54,311 bases of DNA from Pyrinomonadaceae bacterium (GCA_014534425.1 JACVRN010000024.1:1-54311), one strand, 5' to 3'. Numbered from the stretch's first letter, positions 41,160 through 49,873 are shown. Made by a program: numbers and translations. The notes: generated from the sequence alone by a model not told the origin.

Positions 41160-42119
41160 ATGCCTCAGTTTTTTCAAAGCGCACGCTCACGGTTGCTGCT
41201 CCTTTCGGTACTCTTAGTTTGCTCTGTTGTGCCAGTGAGCCTGCGCGCACAGGGAAAAGCGGTCACGATTCCCTTTACGGCTCTGGGAAAGGATAAGCGT
41301 TTCGTCGCGGGGCTTCGCAAAGAAGACATACGCATCTCGGACGAGGGCGTGCCGCAGGAGATTACAAAGCTTGAGCAGCAAACCGAGCGCCCTTTCTCGC
41401 TCGTCATCATGATTGACACGAGCTTCTCGCAGAGAGGCGTACTGCCGACGGCCAAACGCGCGGCCATCGCTATCCTGGACTCATTGATTCGCCCCGGCAA
41501 AGACTCTGCGGCGGTCATGAGCTTTGCGAGCGAAGCCATTCTGGAGCAGGGGTTGACCTCGGATGTTGAAAGAGCGCGAAAGGGAATCGCAAACGTCCAG
41601 GCTGAAAGTGATGTCTCTATAGTGTTGGGCGGCGGCACTACCGACCCCAAGTCCAGACCTCCAGGCTCATCCGCATCCTGGGACGCAATCTGGCTCGCCT
41701 GCACGGACGTTCTGGGCGAGGATAAAAGCGACAGGCGTCGTGCTATCATCCTCATCACAGACGGGCAGGACACGGCCAGCATGAAGAAGATGACTCAGGC
41801 TATTGACCAGGCGCTTCAGGCTCAAGTTACTATCTTCGCCATAGGCGCGGGCAGCAAGGATTACGGCATCGTAGAGGAGACGCTCAACAAGATAACAGAG
41901 CGCACCGGCGGGCGAGCTTTCTTTCCTGAGAAGATCACTGAGTTGCCGCCCATTCTGGCGGAACTAGAGCACAGGCTTCGCTCGCAGTACCTAGTTACTT
42001 ATACGCCGACGCCCGCGAAACAGGGCGGCAAGATGCGTAAGGTTAAGATAGAGATTGTTAATCCAGAGCTACGCAAACAGAACTTGCGCCTTTCGTACCA
42101 GCAGGGTTACTTCAAGTAA
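41160..42119 (+). CDS. Secreted VWFA-related domain protein
   Basis: 319 aa with a signal peptide (LLLLSVLLVCSVVPVSLRAQ). It has a compact N-terminal beta segment (GLRKEDIRISDEGVPQEITK), then a VWA domain with MIDAS IDTSFSQ (slightly altered from D-x-S-x-S to D-T-S-F-S) and IILITDGQDTASM. It matches the acidobacterial VWFA-related pattern. It lies 43 bp after the previous VWA gene, suggesting duplication and co-transcription. Confidence 0.9.
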   Translation: MPQFFQSARSRLLLLSVLLVCSVVPVSLRAQGKAVTIPFTALGKDKRFVAGLRKEDIRISDEGVPQEITKLEQQTERPFSLVIMIDTSFSQRGVLPTAKRAAIAILDSLIRPGKDSAAVMSFASEAILEQGLTSDVERARKGIANVQAESDVSIVLGGGTTDPKSRPPGSSASWDAIWLACTDVLGEDKSDRRRAIILITDGQDTASMKKMTQAIDQALQAQVTIFAIGAGSKDYGIVEETLNKITERTGGRAFFPEKITELPPILAELEHRLRSQYLVTYTPTPAKQGGKMRKVKIEIVNPELRKQNLRLSYQQGYFK

Positions 42120-42185
42120 TTAATTTTCATTTACTCGCCATCCTTGAAGTTGTTGGTATATGCTCTCGCTTCGGCAAACAGATAG

Positions 42186-43589
42186 ATGACTCATCCTTTA
42201 CTCTTATCATTGTTTGACGAGACGGAGCGACGCCCGCTCTCGGTCTCCGAGTTGACCGCGCAGGTACGCGGGGCACTTGAGACGCGCTTCTCTAACGTCT
42301 GGGTCGAAGGTGAAATCTCGAACTTCAAGGCGGCGCAGTCCGGCCACTGGTACTTCACCATCAAGGACGAATGGTCGCAGCTTCGCTCCACCTGCTTTCG
42401 CGGCGTCAACGGTCGCATACGCTTTCGCCCTTCGGACGGCCTACAGGTTCGTGCGCGCGGGCGGCTGACCGTTTACGAGCCGCGCGGCGAATACGAGTTG
42501 ATGGTCGAAGCCCTCGACCCCGTGGGCGCTGGTGCCTTGCGTGTAGCCTTCGAGCAGATGCGCGAGCGCCTTTCCGGTGAAGGTCTCTTTGACGAAGAAC
42601 TGAAACGCTCCCTTCCGCTCTTTCCGCAACGCGTAGGCATCGTCACATCCCTTAACGGCGCTGCGCTCAGGGACATCCTGCATGTCCTCTCGCGCCGCAC
42701 GCGAACGGTTCACGTACTGGTTGCGCCTACGCGCGTGCAGGGCGAAGGCGCAGGCGAAGAGATTGTGCGCGCCATCTCCCGCCTGAACGATTATCAGGAT
42801 GAGTGCATAAGGTGCGGGCGCGTGAGCGAGTTGATTGATGTCATCATAGTCGGTCGCGGCGGAGGCTCTGCCGAAGACCTCTGGGCTTTTAATGAAGAGC
42901 AGGTGGCGCGTGCCATACGCGCGTCCGCGATTCCCGTCATCTCTGCCGTGGGCCACGAGACGGACGTGACGATAGCGGATTTCGCGGCAGACCTGCGAGC
43001 CGCCACGCCTTCGGCTGCCGCAGAGCTTGTGGCCGCCCGCGAGGACGAGATAGAAGCACTGATAATGAATCTGACGCGAGACATGCTGCGCGCCTTGCGC
43101 TTTCAACTGGTGAATGCCAGAGCGCGCGTGCAGGAAGCTGCCATGTCGCACGGCTTCGATGACGTGCAGGCAAGGCTTCGTGACAGCGTTCAGAGAACAA
43201 GCGAGGCGCGGTACAGGCTTGAGACACTCGCGCGACGCTATCTTGAAAGAGCAAGACGGCGCACCGGTTCTTCCATCGCGCGTCTCACGCCCGTTCGCCT
43301 GAGCGCTCACCTTTCGGACGCGCGCATGCGGCTCCACAAGGCTATCGCACGCCGCGATGCTCTGATAGATTCTCGTCTTGAAGAGGCTAGGGCGCGTTTG
43401 GGCGTGCTGGCCGCGTCGCTCGACGCGCTCTCGCCGCTCAGTGTGCTCAAGCGAGGCTATTCGATTGCACAGGACGAGCGTGGGCGGCTTCTTCGTGATG
43501 CTCGCGCGGTCAACGTGGGCGAGACCTTGCGCTTGCAGTTGGCCGGAGGCTCGCTGCGTTGCAGAGTGTTGGAGAGAAAGGACGTTTGA
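42186..43589 (+). CDS. xseA: Exodeoxyribonuclease VII large subunit
   Basis: 467 aa. An N-terminal OB-fold (about 18-115: VWVEGEISNFKAAQSGHWYF) precedes the catalytic domain, with FPQRVGIVTSLNGAALRDIL, VIIVGRGGGSAEDLWAFNEE and AVGHETDVTIADFAADLRAATPSAAAELV. A long coiled coil comes next, and the C-terminus has LSPLSVLKRGYSIAQDERGR. The XseA-XseB complex degrades single-stranded DNA. Its TGA overlaps the ATG of the next gene. Confidence 0.96.
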   Translation: MTHPLLLSLFDETERRPLSVSELTAQVRGALETRFSNVWVEGEISNFKAAQSGHWYFTIKDEWSQLRSTCFRGVNGRIRFRPSDGLQVRARGRLTVYEPRGEYELMVEALDPVGAGALRVAFEQMRERLSGEGLFDEELKRSLPLFPQRVGIVTSLNGAALRDILHVLSRRTRTVHVLVAPTRVQGEGAGEEIVRAISRLNDYQDECIRCGRVSELIDVIIVGRGGGSAEDLWAFNEEQVARAIRASAIPVISAVGHETDVTIADFAADLRAATPSAAAELVAAREDEIEALIMNLTRDMLRALRFQLVNARARVQEAAMSHGFDDVQARLRDSVQRTSEARYRLETLARRYLERARRRTGSSIARLTPVRLSAHLSDARMRLHKAIARRDALIDSRLEEARARLGVLAASLDALSPLSVLKRGYSIAQDERGRLLRDARAVNVGETLRLQLAGGSLRCRVLERKDV

Positions 43590-44437
43590 TGGCTGCACCC
43601 GAAGGGGGCGAACGCCCTAAAAGAAATCGCATCATCATTAACCTTGAGCGCGCCAGAGAGGCCGCGCACATTCCTCCGCTCCCAAGGCGCGGCAGTCGCG
43701 GCGCTCGCATTCTCGCTCTCATTGGCATAGTCTTCGTCGTCATCATTCTGGCCCTCGCGCTCGGCATCTTTCTCTGGTGGCAGAACTATAAAACGAAGCC
43801 CGCCTACTCGCTCGCTCTGCTGGTTGATGCCGTGCAGACGAACGATGAAGCGGCCTTTAACGAACTTGTTGATACGGACAAGGTGGTCGAGAACTTTGTG
43901 CCGCAGGTGACTGAGAAGGCAATCGGGAGATACGCTGCGGCGCTGACCACTCCCATACGCAAGCAGGTAGAGGCGCTCGTCCCAAAGCTTCTGCCGAGAG
44001 TGAAAGCGCAGGTGCGCGAGGAAGTGACGAAGAAGATAAAGGAGCTTTCAGCCCGCGCCGAAGGCAGGCCCTTCATTCTGATAGCGCTCGGCATGCCCTA
44101 CGTGGTGGACGTGACGGAGGAGGGCGATACTGCGCGCGTGATGGCGAATTTGAATGACCGGCAGGTTGAGTTGACTATGGCCCGAAACGAAAGTCGCTGG
44201 AAGATTGTGGGCGTAAAAGACGACGTGATGGCGACGCAGCTTGTAGACCGCATCATGAAAGACCTCCCGGCCATAGGCTCGGAGCTTGATAAGATACGAA
44301 AGAATCTGCCGAAGGAGGTTGAAAAGAATATACCCAAGAACATGAACGTGGACGATATAAGAAAGAACCTGCCGAACATCCCCGGCATCACGGACAACGC
44401 CAACGAAAACAGAAACGGCAACAGCAACGAGCGGTAG
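43589..44437 (+). CDS. Uncharacterised single-pass membrane protein between xseA and xseB
   Basis: About 282 aa, start ATG overlapping the xseA stop (TGATG), so translation is coupled. Residues about 48-68 form one membrane helix (ILALIGIVFVVIILALALGI). The extracytoplasmic part has an alpha/beta domain with YSLALLVDAVQTNDEAAFNE, a helical stretch, and a beta half (DTARVMANLNDRQVELTMAR, WKIVGVKDDV), resembling DUF2939-like folds. It ends in an Asn/Gly-rich tail. I do not recognise its function. Confidence 0.8.
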   Translation: MAAPEGGERPKRNRIIINLERAREAAHIPPLPRRGSRGARILALIGIVFVVIILALALGIFLWWQNYKTKPAYSLALLVDAVQTNDEAAFNELVDTDKVVENFVPQVTEKAIGRYAAALTTPIRKQVEALVPKLLPRVKAQVREEVTKKIKELSARAEGRPFILIALGMPYVVDVTEEGDTARVMANLNDRQVELTMARNESRWKIVGVKDDVMATQLVDRIMKDLPAIGSELDKIRKNLPKEVEKNIPKNMNVDDIRKNLPNIPGITDNANENRNGNSNER

Positions 44438-44462
44438 TTCTCCTGAGCAGGAGAGGTCATAA

Positions 44463-44765
44463 ATGAAGAAAAGGGAAGCGCAGGCGAAGAGTTTCGAGGG
44501 GTCTCTGACGGCGCTGGAAAAAATAGTCCGCGAGCTTGAGCACGGCGACCTTCCGCTTGAGCGCAGCCTGGAATTGTTTGAGGAGGGCGTGCGGCTGTCG
44601 CGCGAGTGCCAGGAACGCTTGAACGCTGCGGAGCGCCGCATAGAGCTTCTGCTTCACGACAACGAGGGCCAGCCCACCATCTCTGCCTTCGACGAAGAGA
44701 CGGCTGCGAGCTTGCGTCTTGATGAGACCGATGACGAGGCGGACGATGATGAGAGCGTCTTCTGA
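44463..44765 (+). CDS. xseB: Exodeoxyribonuclease VII small subunit
   Basis: 100 aa. The XseB helical hairpin is visible: SFEGSLTALEKIVRELEHGD, LPLERSLELFEEGVRLSREC, QERLNAAERRIELLL. An acidic tail (DETDDEADDDESVF) follows. Several small subunits wrap the XseA coiled coil. The ispA start lies inside its last codons, a common xseB-ispA arrangement. Confidence 0.95.
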   Translation: MKKREAQAKSFEGSLTALEKIVRELEHGDLPLERSLELFEEGVRLSRECQERLNAAERRIELLLHDNEGQPTISAFDEETAASLRLDETDDEADDDESVF

Positions 44766-45672
44766 AGCCGTAAAAAACACGGAGAGCGCGCAGGGCTTCT
44801 TTGCGGAAGCTCGCGCGTTGATTGACGCGCGACTGGACGCTCTGCTCCCGAAGGATGCGACCGAGCCTCAGAGCTTGCACGCGGCGATTCGCTGGAGCGT
44901 GTTTGCCGGAGGCAAGCGCTTTCGTCCGTCGCTCATGCTCGCTGCAGGCCGCGCGTTCGGCGCGGGTGATGATGCGCTTCTGAACACGGCCTGCGCGCTT
45001 GAGATGATTCACACCTACTCGCTCATTCACGACGACCTGCCCGCTATGGATGACGATGATTTGAGGCGCGGGCGGCCTACGTGTCATGTGCGTTTCGGTG
45101 AAGCTGTGGCAATCCTTGCGGGCGACGTTCTGCAAACGCTGGCCTTTCAAGTCATCTCGGAAGATGAAAAGCTTGCGCCGGATGTGCGCGTGCGCCTCAT
45201 AGCCGAACTGGCGCGTGCCGCAGGAACTCCTTACGGCATGGTCGCGGGACAGGCTTATGATTTAATCGCAGCATCGCACGAGTCTTCGCCCGAAGAGCTT
45301 GAGCGCATACATCTGCACAAGACGGGCGCGCTGATACAGGCTGCGGCGCGTTCGGGAGCAATCATCGCGGGCGCGAAAGCGGATGATACGGAGCTTCAGG
45401 CTTTGACTCGCTACGCCGCGCAGTTGGGGCTGCTGTTTCAGATAACGGACGACCTGCTGGACGTGACGGCGACGGCAGAGGATTTGGGCAAGACGCCGGG
45501 CAAGGATGAGCGCGCAAGCAAGGCCACGTATCCGGCGCTCTATGGTCTGGAAGAGGCGCGCGGGCTTGCTCAGGCGGCATACTCGGAGGCGTGCGCCGCG
45601 CTCGAAGAGATTTCCAGGCCGACAGAGCTTCTCAAATCAATCGCCCTGTTCATTCTTGAAAGACGTGCTTGA
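44749..45672 (+). CDS. ispA: Polyprenyl (farnesyl) diphosphate synthase
   Basis: About 307 aa from the ATG at 44749 (MRASSEAVKNTES), overlapping xseB; an upstream ATG at 44719 is less likely. The isoprenoid synthase motifs are GGKRFRPSLML, the first Asp-rich motif DDLPAMDDDDLRRG and the second FQITDDLLDVT. It builds C15 (or longer) prenyl diphosphates from IPP and DMAPP in the cytoplasm. The dxs gene that often follows is absent; a repeat and a secreted protease come next. Confidence 0.94.
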   Translation: MRASSEAVKNTESAQGFFAEARALIDARLDALLPKDATEPQSLHAAIRWSVFAGGKRFRPSLMLAAGRAFGAGDDALLNTACALEMIHTYSLIHDDLPAMDDDDLRRGRPTCHVRFGEAVAILAGDVLQTLAFQVISEDEKLAPDVRVRLIAELARAAGTPYGMVAGQAYDLIAASHESSPEELERIHLHKTGALIQAAARSGAIIAGAKADDTELQALTRYAAQLGLLFQITDDLLDVTATAEDLGKTPGKDERASKATYPALYGLEEARGLAQAAYSEACAALEEISRPTELLKSIALFILERRA

Positions 45673-45681
45673 AGCAAAGGC

Positions 45682-45755
45682 TGTAGGGGCAGGGACAAGT
45701 CCTCTGCTCGCTCTATGTTTACAAAACAACGGGCAGGGACAAGCCCTGCCCCTAC
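45682..45755. repeat. Two partial copies of the GTAGGGGCAGGG repeat, in hairpin orientation
   Basis: A GTAGGGGCAGGGACAAGTCC copy at 45683-45702 is followed after about 30 bp by GGGCAGGGACAAGCCCTGCC at 45731-45750, which forms an 8-bp hairpin. The outer ends (TGTAGGGGC and GCCCCTAC) also pair. Same family as 584-623. Confidence 0.8.
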
Positions 45756-45790
45756 TTAAACCATCTACATTTTCAGTAGGAGAAAACTTT

Positions 45791-46735
45791 ATGAGACGAA
45801 AGCTTGTGGCGCTTGCGACGCTCTGTGCGCTCGGCCTGGCGCTTATTCTCACCCGAACAACTCTTAATCAAGTGCGCGCGGACAATGCTCTCAATGCGAG
45901 CGCGCCTACGGCTACGGCGAATGCGCCGGGCAAGGGGCGAGACCGTTGCGGGACGCGCGACCTGGACGAGACTACCGCCGCTTCTTATCAGAACTCTGTG
46001 AATGCTTTTACGAAGAGTCGCGGGCAGGGTCGCGGCCCAGGCACCGTGACCATTCCAGTCTTTTTTCACGTCGTCAATAAAGGCGCTGGCATTGAGAACG
46101 GCGACGTGCCTCTGAGCATGCTACAGGCGCAGGTGAAGGTTTTGAACCAGTCTTATAGTGGCGCGACGGGCGGCGCGAATACTGCTTTCAGGTTCGTGCT
46201 GGCTGGCGTTGACCGCACTACGAACGTAGATTGGTTCAACGCAGGGCCGGACACGGACGCAGAGCGCGAGATGAAGACGGCGCTTCACACGGGCGATGCG
46301 AAAGTCTTGAACTTCTACACGAACAACGCTGGCGGCTTCCTGCTGGGGTGGGCGACGTTCCCCTTCTGGTACGCGGGCGACCCACTTATGGACGGAGTCG
46401 TTTGTCTCTACTCGTCCCTGCCGGGCGGCAACTGCTGCGACGGAGTTCCCTACAACGAGGGCGACACGGGCACGCACGAGGTAGGTCACTGGCTAGGTCT
46501 TTATCACACCTTCCAGGGCGGCTGCGCTGCTATCTATAACGACTTCGTGGACGACACTCCTTTGGAGCGCTCGCCCGCTTTCGGCTGTCCTGCCGGGCGC
46601 GATACCTGCCCGAAGCCTGGGCTTGACCCGATTGAGAATTTCATGGATTACTCGAACGACCCCTGCATGCACGTGTTCACAGCAGGGCAGTCTACGCGCG
46701 CCGACGCCTACTCGGCTTTCTATAGAGGTTTGTAG
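45791..46735 (+). CDS. Secreted M43 (cytophagalysin/pappalysin-like) metzincin protease 1
   Basis: About 314 aa from the ATG at 45791. The signal peptide is RRKLVALATLCALGLALILT. The catalytic motif is HEVGHWLGLYH (HExxHxxGxxH) and the Met-turn is ENFMDYSND. Cysteines are arranged as in M43B proteases (FQGGC, FGCPAGRDTCP, NDPCMHVF). The N-terminal part (VFFHVVNKGAGIENGDVPLS) matches the family pro/catalytic entry. The product would be an extracellular or periplasmic endopeptidase. A paralogue follows at 47110. Confidence 0.94.
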   Translation: MRRKLVALATLCALGLALILTRTTLNQVRADNALNASAPTATANAPGKGRDRCGTRDLDETTAASYQNSVNAFTKSRGQGRGPGTVTIPVFFHVVNKGAGIENGDVPLSMLQAQVKVLNQSYSGATGGANTAFRFVLAGVDRTTNVDWFNAGPDTDAEREMKTALHTGDAKVLNFYTNNAGGFLLGWATFPFWYAGDPLMDGVVCLYSSLPGGNCCDGVPYNEGDTGTHEVGHWLGLYHTFQGGCAAIYNDFVDDTPLERSPAFGCPAGRDTCPKPGLDPIENFMDYSNDPCMHVFTAGQSTRADAYSAFYRGL

Positions 46736-47109
46736 TTCTCAAGCTTCAAAAAGGCCGTCAAAAGAGCGGGAGGCCGCAGCGTTTCTCAAGGGATGCTGCG
46801 CCTCTTGCGCTTTTGATGGTTGACAACTGCGTGAGAATCCTGTAATAACTTTCGACTGTTGACATTCACAAACAAGTGGTTTCAACCTCTTGCCCTCTCA
46901 CATAGCTAATAGATTAGCAGGCCCAGGTGATAGCTTTTATTTCGCGCTATTAATCTACCCCGTTGCCAGGCAATGGGGGGCGTAATTTCTTTGATTGCAT
47001 TCCGGCATCATTACCCGATGCGTGTAGACGTGAGAGCACCTAGCCCTCACAAACATCAAGCCACGACTCTCTATCCCCTGATAGAGAGCGATTGAACCGG
47101 AGGAGTTGA
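46736..47109. other. 374-base leader between two M43 protease genes, with small hairpins
   Basis: No reading frame of note. CCCCGTTGCC/GGCAATGGGG at 46958-46978, GCATC/GATGC at 47005-47021 and a perfect CTCTCTATC/GATAGAGAG at 47067-47088 lie in series. The last is just upstream of the GGAGGAG ribosome site, so it could tune translation. I do not recognise a riboswitch class. Confidence 0.45.
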
Positions 47110-48144
47110 ATGAAATTTAAGTTAGGAGCACTGCTGGCCTTAATCACACTCGGCGTTGCGCTGACGCTGTCGAGCCTTCCCACCACTAACACTCGCGCTC
47201 AGGGTCGTCAGTACGGCCCCGGCGATCACCCCGGCCTTCAGGCGGACGGAACTTTCAGAGCGCCGGACGGCACCCTCTTCGATTCTCAACGAGCGTTCGT
47301 GGAGAGCGGTCGTCGCTGCGCCTCAAAGAATGCTGATGATCAGGATATAGAACAGATTGAAAGGGATGTCAAAAACGCACGCCGCGCCGGTGGCGGTAGC
47401 GGTAACTTGGGCGGAACCGATGGCGCGCGTCTCTACGCCAACGGACAGATTACCATCAATGTCTATTTTCACGTCGTTTATAGAGCAGACGGCACGGGCA
47501 ATATTCCTGATTCCAGATTGGACGCTCAGATTGCAGCAATGAACGAGCATTATTCCGGCCTGGATACGCCCGTCTACAGAGGCGCTGCCGCTAACACCTC
47601 TTTTCGTTTCGTGAGGGCGGGCGTCACACGCACACAGAATGATACCTGGTACGCAGCCGGGCCTGGGTCTGCGGCGCAGACACAGATGAAGAACGCGCTT
47701 CATCAGGGTACGGCGGACGACCTTAACTTCTACACCAATAGCGGCGGCGGCTACCTCGGCTGGGCCACCTTCCCCAACGAGTACGCTGGCGCTCCCTTGC
47801 AGGACGGCATAGTTTGCTACTGGGCATCACTGCCCGGCTCTAACTACGTCCCCTACAACGAGGGCGACACGGGCACGCACGAGGCTGGACACTGGCTCGG
47901 CCTTTATCACACCTTCCAGGGCGGATGCCTTGGCAGTGGCGACGGCGTTGCAGATACTCCCGCCGAGCGCGCGGCAACCTATGGCTGCCCGACCAAGGCT
48001 CAGGACACCTGCAAGCAGAACGCCGGTCTTGACCCGTACGAGAACTTCATGGACTACACGGATGACCCGTGCATGTACAAGTTCTCGCTCGGACAATCCG
48101 ACCGCATGGACACTATGTGGTCAACCTACCGCTTCGGCAAATAA
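47110..48144 (+). CDS. Secreted M43 metzincin protease 2
   Basis: 344 aa, ATG after GGAGGAG. The signal peptide is KLGALLALITLGVALTLSSL. The zinc motif is HEAGHWLGLYHTFQGGC and the Met-turn is ENFMDYTDD. The region VPYNEGDTGTHE is shared with protease 1, and the two differ mostly in the N-terminal 110 residues, where this copy has a longer basic/acidic linker (IEQIERDVKNARRAGG). It is therefore a recent tandem duplicate of the same extracellular protease type. Confidence 0.94.
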   Translation: MKFKLGALLALITLGVALTLSSLPTTNTRAQGRQYGPGDHPGLQADGTFRAPDGTLFDSQRAFVESGRRCASKNADDQDIEQIERDVKNARRAGGGSGNLGGTDGARLYANGQITINVYFHVVYRADGTGNIPDSRLDAQIAAMNEHYSGLDTPVYRGAAANTSFRFVRAGVTRTQNDTWYAAGPGSAAQTQMKNALHQGTADDLNFYTNSGGGYLGWATFPNEYAGAPLQDGIVCYWASLPGSNYVPYNEGDTGTHEAGHWLGLYHTFQGGCLGSGDGVADTPAERAATYGCPTKAQDTCKQNAGLDPYENFMDYTDDPCMYKFSLGQSDRMDTMWSTYRFGK

Positions 48145-48179
48145 CAAGGGCCGAAGTCCTTGATGCCTTGAGTGAAGAT

Positions 48180-48223
48180 GAAAGGGGCGCTTCTCCGCTA
48201 CAGAAGGGGACAGCGCCCCTTTC
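48180..48223 (+). terminator. Hairpin after M43 protease 2
   Basis: GAAAGGGGCGCT (48180-48191) pairs exactly with AGCGCCCCTTTC (48212-48223). The trailing bases are TTCCGTG, so it lacks a proper T-run and could be a weak terminator or an mRNA-stabilising hairpin. Confidence 0.55.
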
Positions 48224-48256
48224 CGTGATTGAGAAAGAGAGTCGGTCTAAAAAGCT

Positions 48257-48742
48257 ATGCGAGCCGCAATCCTTCTGATGCTGACAATCGCTTTCACTAT
48301 TTTGAGCGGCCCCGCCTCATGCCGTACGGGTAACTCCAGCAGAAGAGATGCTAAAGACGCCCGCACCGCGTCACAGCCCACAGAAGATGCTAACGCGCCA
48401 ACTGAAGGCGACCCCTTCGCGGCCATCCCGCGCGTGAAGGTGGAGGAACTCGTCAGAGCGCTCGAAGAAGGCAGGGCCGTGGTGGTTGATATTCGCGCGG
48501 CGGAGGCTTATCAGGAAGAGCACATCAAAGGAGCGGTTTCGATTCCACTGGAAGAGATACGCGAGCGCGGGGCCAGAGAGTTGCCTACGGATAAACTGAT
48601 AGTAACCTACTGCGCTTGACCGGAAGAGCATTCGAGCGCCCGTGCGGCGTCATTCTTAAGATACAAGGGATTCAAACAAACCGCCGCGCTGCTTGGCGGT
48701 CTCGATGCATGGAAGGCCGCAGGACTTCCCGTAGAGCGTTAG
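48257..48742 (+). CDS. Secreted rhodanese with in-frame TGA: probable selenocysteine (copy C)
   Basis: ATG at 48257. A signal or lipoprotein-like N-terminus (LLMLTIAFTILSGPASC) is followed by a linker. The rhodanese domain reads VKVEELVRALEEGRAVVVDI, RAAEAYQEEHIKGAVSIPLE, DKLIVTYCA, TGA (48617-48619, residue 121), PEEHSSARAASFLRYKGFK, AALLGGLDAWKAAGLPVER, TAG. The TGA sits exactly where copies A and B have it. Read-through gives 161 aa. This copy is about 27 kb away and on the opposite strand, so three independent mutations at one codon are very unlikely. Confidence 0.85.
48636..48650 (+). promoter_or_regulatory. Candidate bacterial SECIS hairpin, rhodanese C
   Basis: GCGCC pairs with GGCGT (one G-U pair) around the loop CGTGC, 16 nt after the TGA. 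Loop and spacing match copies A and B. Confidence 0.65.
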
Positions 48743-48842
48743 GTGCTTGTCTCTTTGCAAACAGATTGACAGTTAGATTTTCAGTGATAGAATTCGCTCC
48801 CCTCGCAATAACCTACTTAGCTACTCACTCTCAGGAGGACTC

Positions 48843-49817
48843 ATGACATCAGAAGCCTCTCTTGCTCCAAGACCAAAACGTGTTCCATTAAAAGGTCTGC
48901 CAGCTACAGCATTTCAACATCCCCTCGATAGACAAGCCACAGAGAATCTTAAAAAGATCAAGGGGTTTGATTGGCTGGTTGGCAAATTCATCGAATATGG
49001 CTTTGAGCGTATAGATTACATTACTCACATTGGCGGCGGTATACGTATCGGGCCGAAACAGATGTCTAAACATTATGCCATGTTGCGTGAATGCTGTGAC
49101 ATTCTTGATGTGCCTGAGCCGGAAATGTACGTCATGCAAGGCGGCGTTGGTGCCTTCACCTCTGGACACAATCATCCGTTTATTGTGCTGGAAACAGGTT
49201 TGCTGGAATTGCTGGAGGATGATGATGAGGTGATGGCGATAATTGCACACGAACTTGGTCATATCAAATGTGGTCATGTGCTTTATACGACGATGGCTCG
49301 CGCAATTAAACCCCTTGTCGAAATGGCGGGTAAAGCTACTCTTGGGATTGGCTCAGTGGTGGGTGCGGGCATTGAGGGTGGCCTACTGGCTTGGAGCAGA
49401 CGCTCCGAGTTGAGCGCTGATAGAGCAGCATTGTTAGTTATGCAGGATGCGCGCCCCTGCATAACGATGCTAATGAAACTGGCTGGTGGGACTGAACGAC
49501 ATGTGACTTCATTAGACCCTGAACAGTTTCTTAACCAAGCGCGCGCTTATAAAGAAGGCTTAGATCAAAGTATGTCTGACCGCTTCTACCGCTTCATAGT
49601 TAATATGAGAGCTACGCATCCGTTCGCGGTCGAGCGCGCCAGAATGTTGGATGAGTGGGTAGGAAGCCCTGAATATAATGGAATCTTGGCCGGTAATTAT
49701 TACGGTACTGGTTTACCTGTTCAGGCAATATTATGTATCAATCCTAATTGCCGGAAACCATTGTGGCCTAATGCGATGTTCTGCGCTATTTGTGGGACGC
49801 CGCACCGCCCACATTGA
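48843..49817 (+). CDS. M48 family zinc peptidase with C-terminal zinc ribbon
   Basis: 324 aa, ATG after AGGAGG. The HELGH motif lies in IIAHELGHIKCGHVLYTTMA and a later ELSADRAAL supplies the third ligand, as in M48/HtpX-like proteases. There is no strong N-terminal membrane helix, so it may be cytoplasmic. The C-terminus has CINPNCRKPLWPNAMFCAICG, a four-Cys zinc ribbon. The gene is markedly AT-richer than its neighbours, which suggests recent acquisition. Confidence 0.9.
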   Translation: MTSEASLAPRPKRVPLKGLPATAFQHPLDRQATENLKKIKGFDWLVGKFIEYGFERIDYITHIGGGIRIGPKQMSKHYAMLRECCDILDVPEPEMYVMQGGVGAFTSGHNHPFIVLETGLLELLEDDDEVMAIIAHELGHIKCGHVLYTTMARAIKPLVEMAGKATLGIGSVVGAGIEGGLLAWSRRSELSADRAALLVMQDARPCITMLMKLAGGTERHVTSLDPEQFLNQARAYKEGLDQSMSDRFYRFIVNMRATHPFAVERARMLDEWVGSPEYNGILAGNYYGTGLPVQAILCINPNCRKPLWPNAMFCAICGTPHRPH

Positions 49818-49873
49818 AGGGCATCAACATGGTTACAGTAGTTGTCTCTATTCGCACCCAGTTAATTTGGGGG

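Noticed and set aside
42441-43598. 385-codon open frame opposite xseA
   Set aside because: Antisense shadow of a recognised gene; no domain signal.
46736-47109. Known riboswitch upstream of M43 protease 2
   Set aside because: Small hairpins are present but none of the conserved cores I know (TPP, cobalamin, SAM, c-di-GMP, glycine) can be recognised.
20946-48742. Reading the three TGA-interrupted rhodaneses as ordinary pseudogenes
   Set aside because: Identical codon position in three paralogues at two loci, intact downstream protein sequence, and a shared hairpin make independent nonsense mutations very unlikely.
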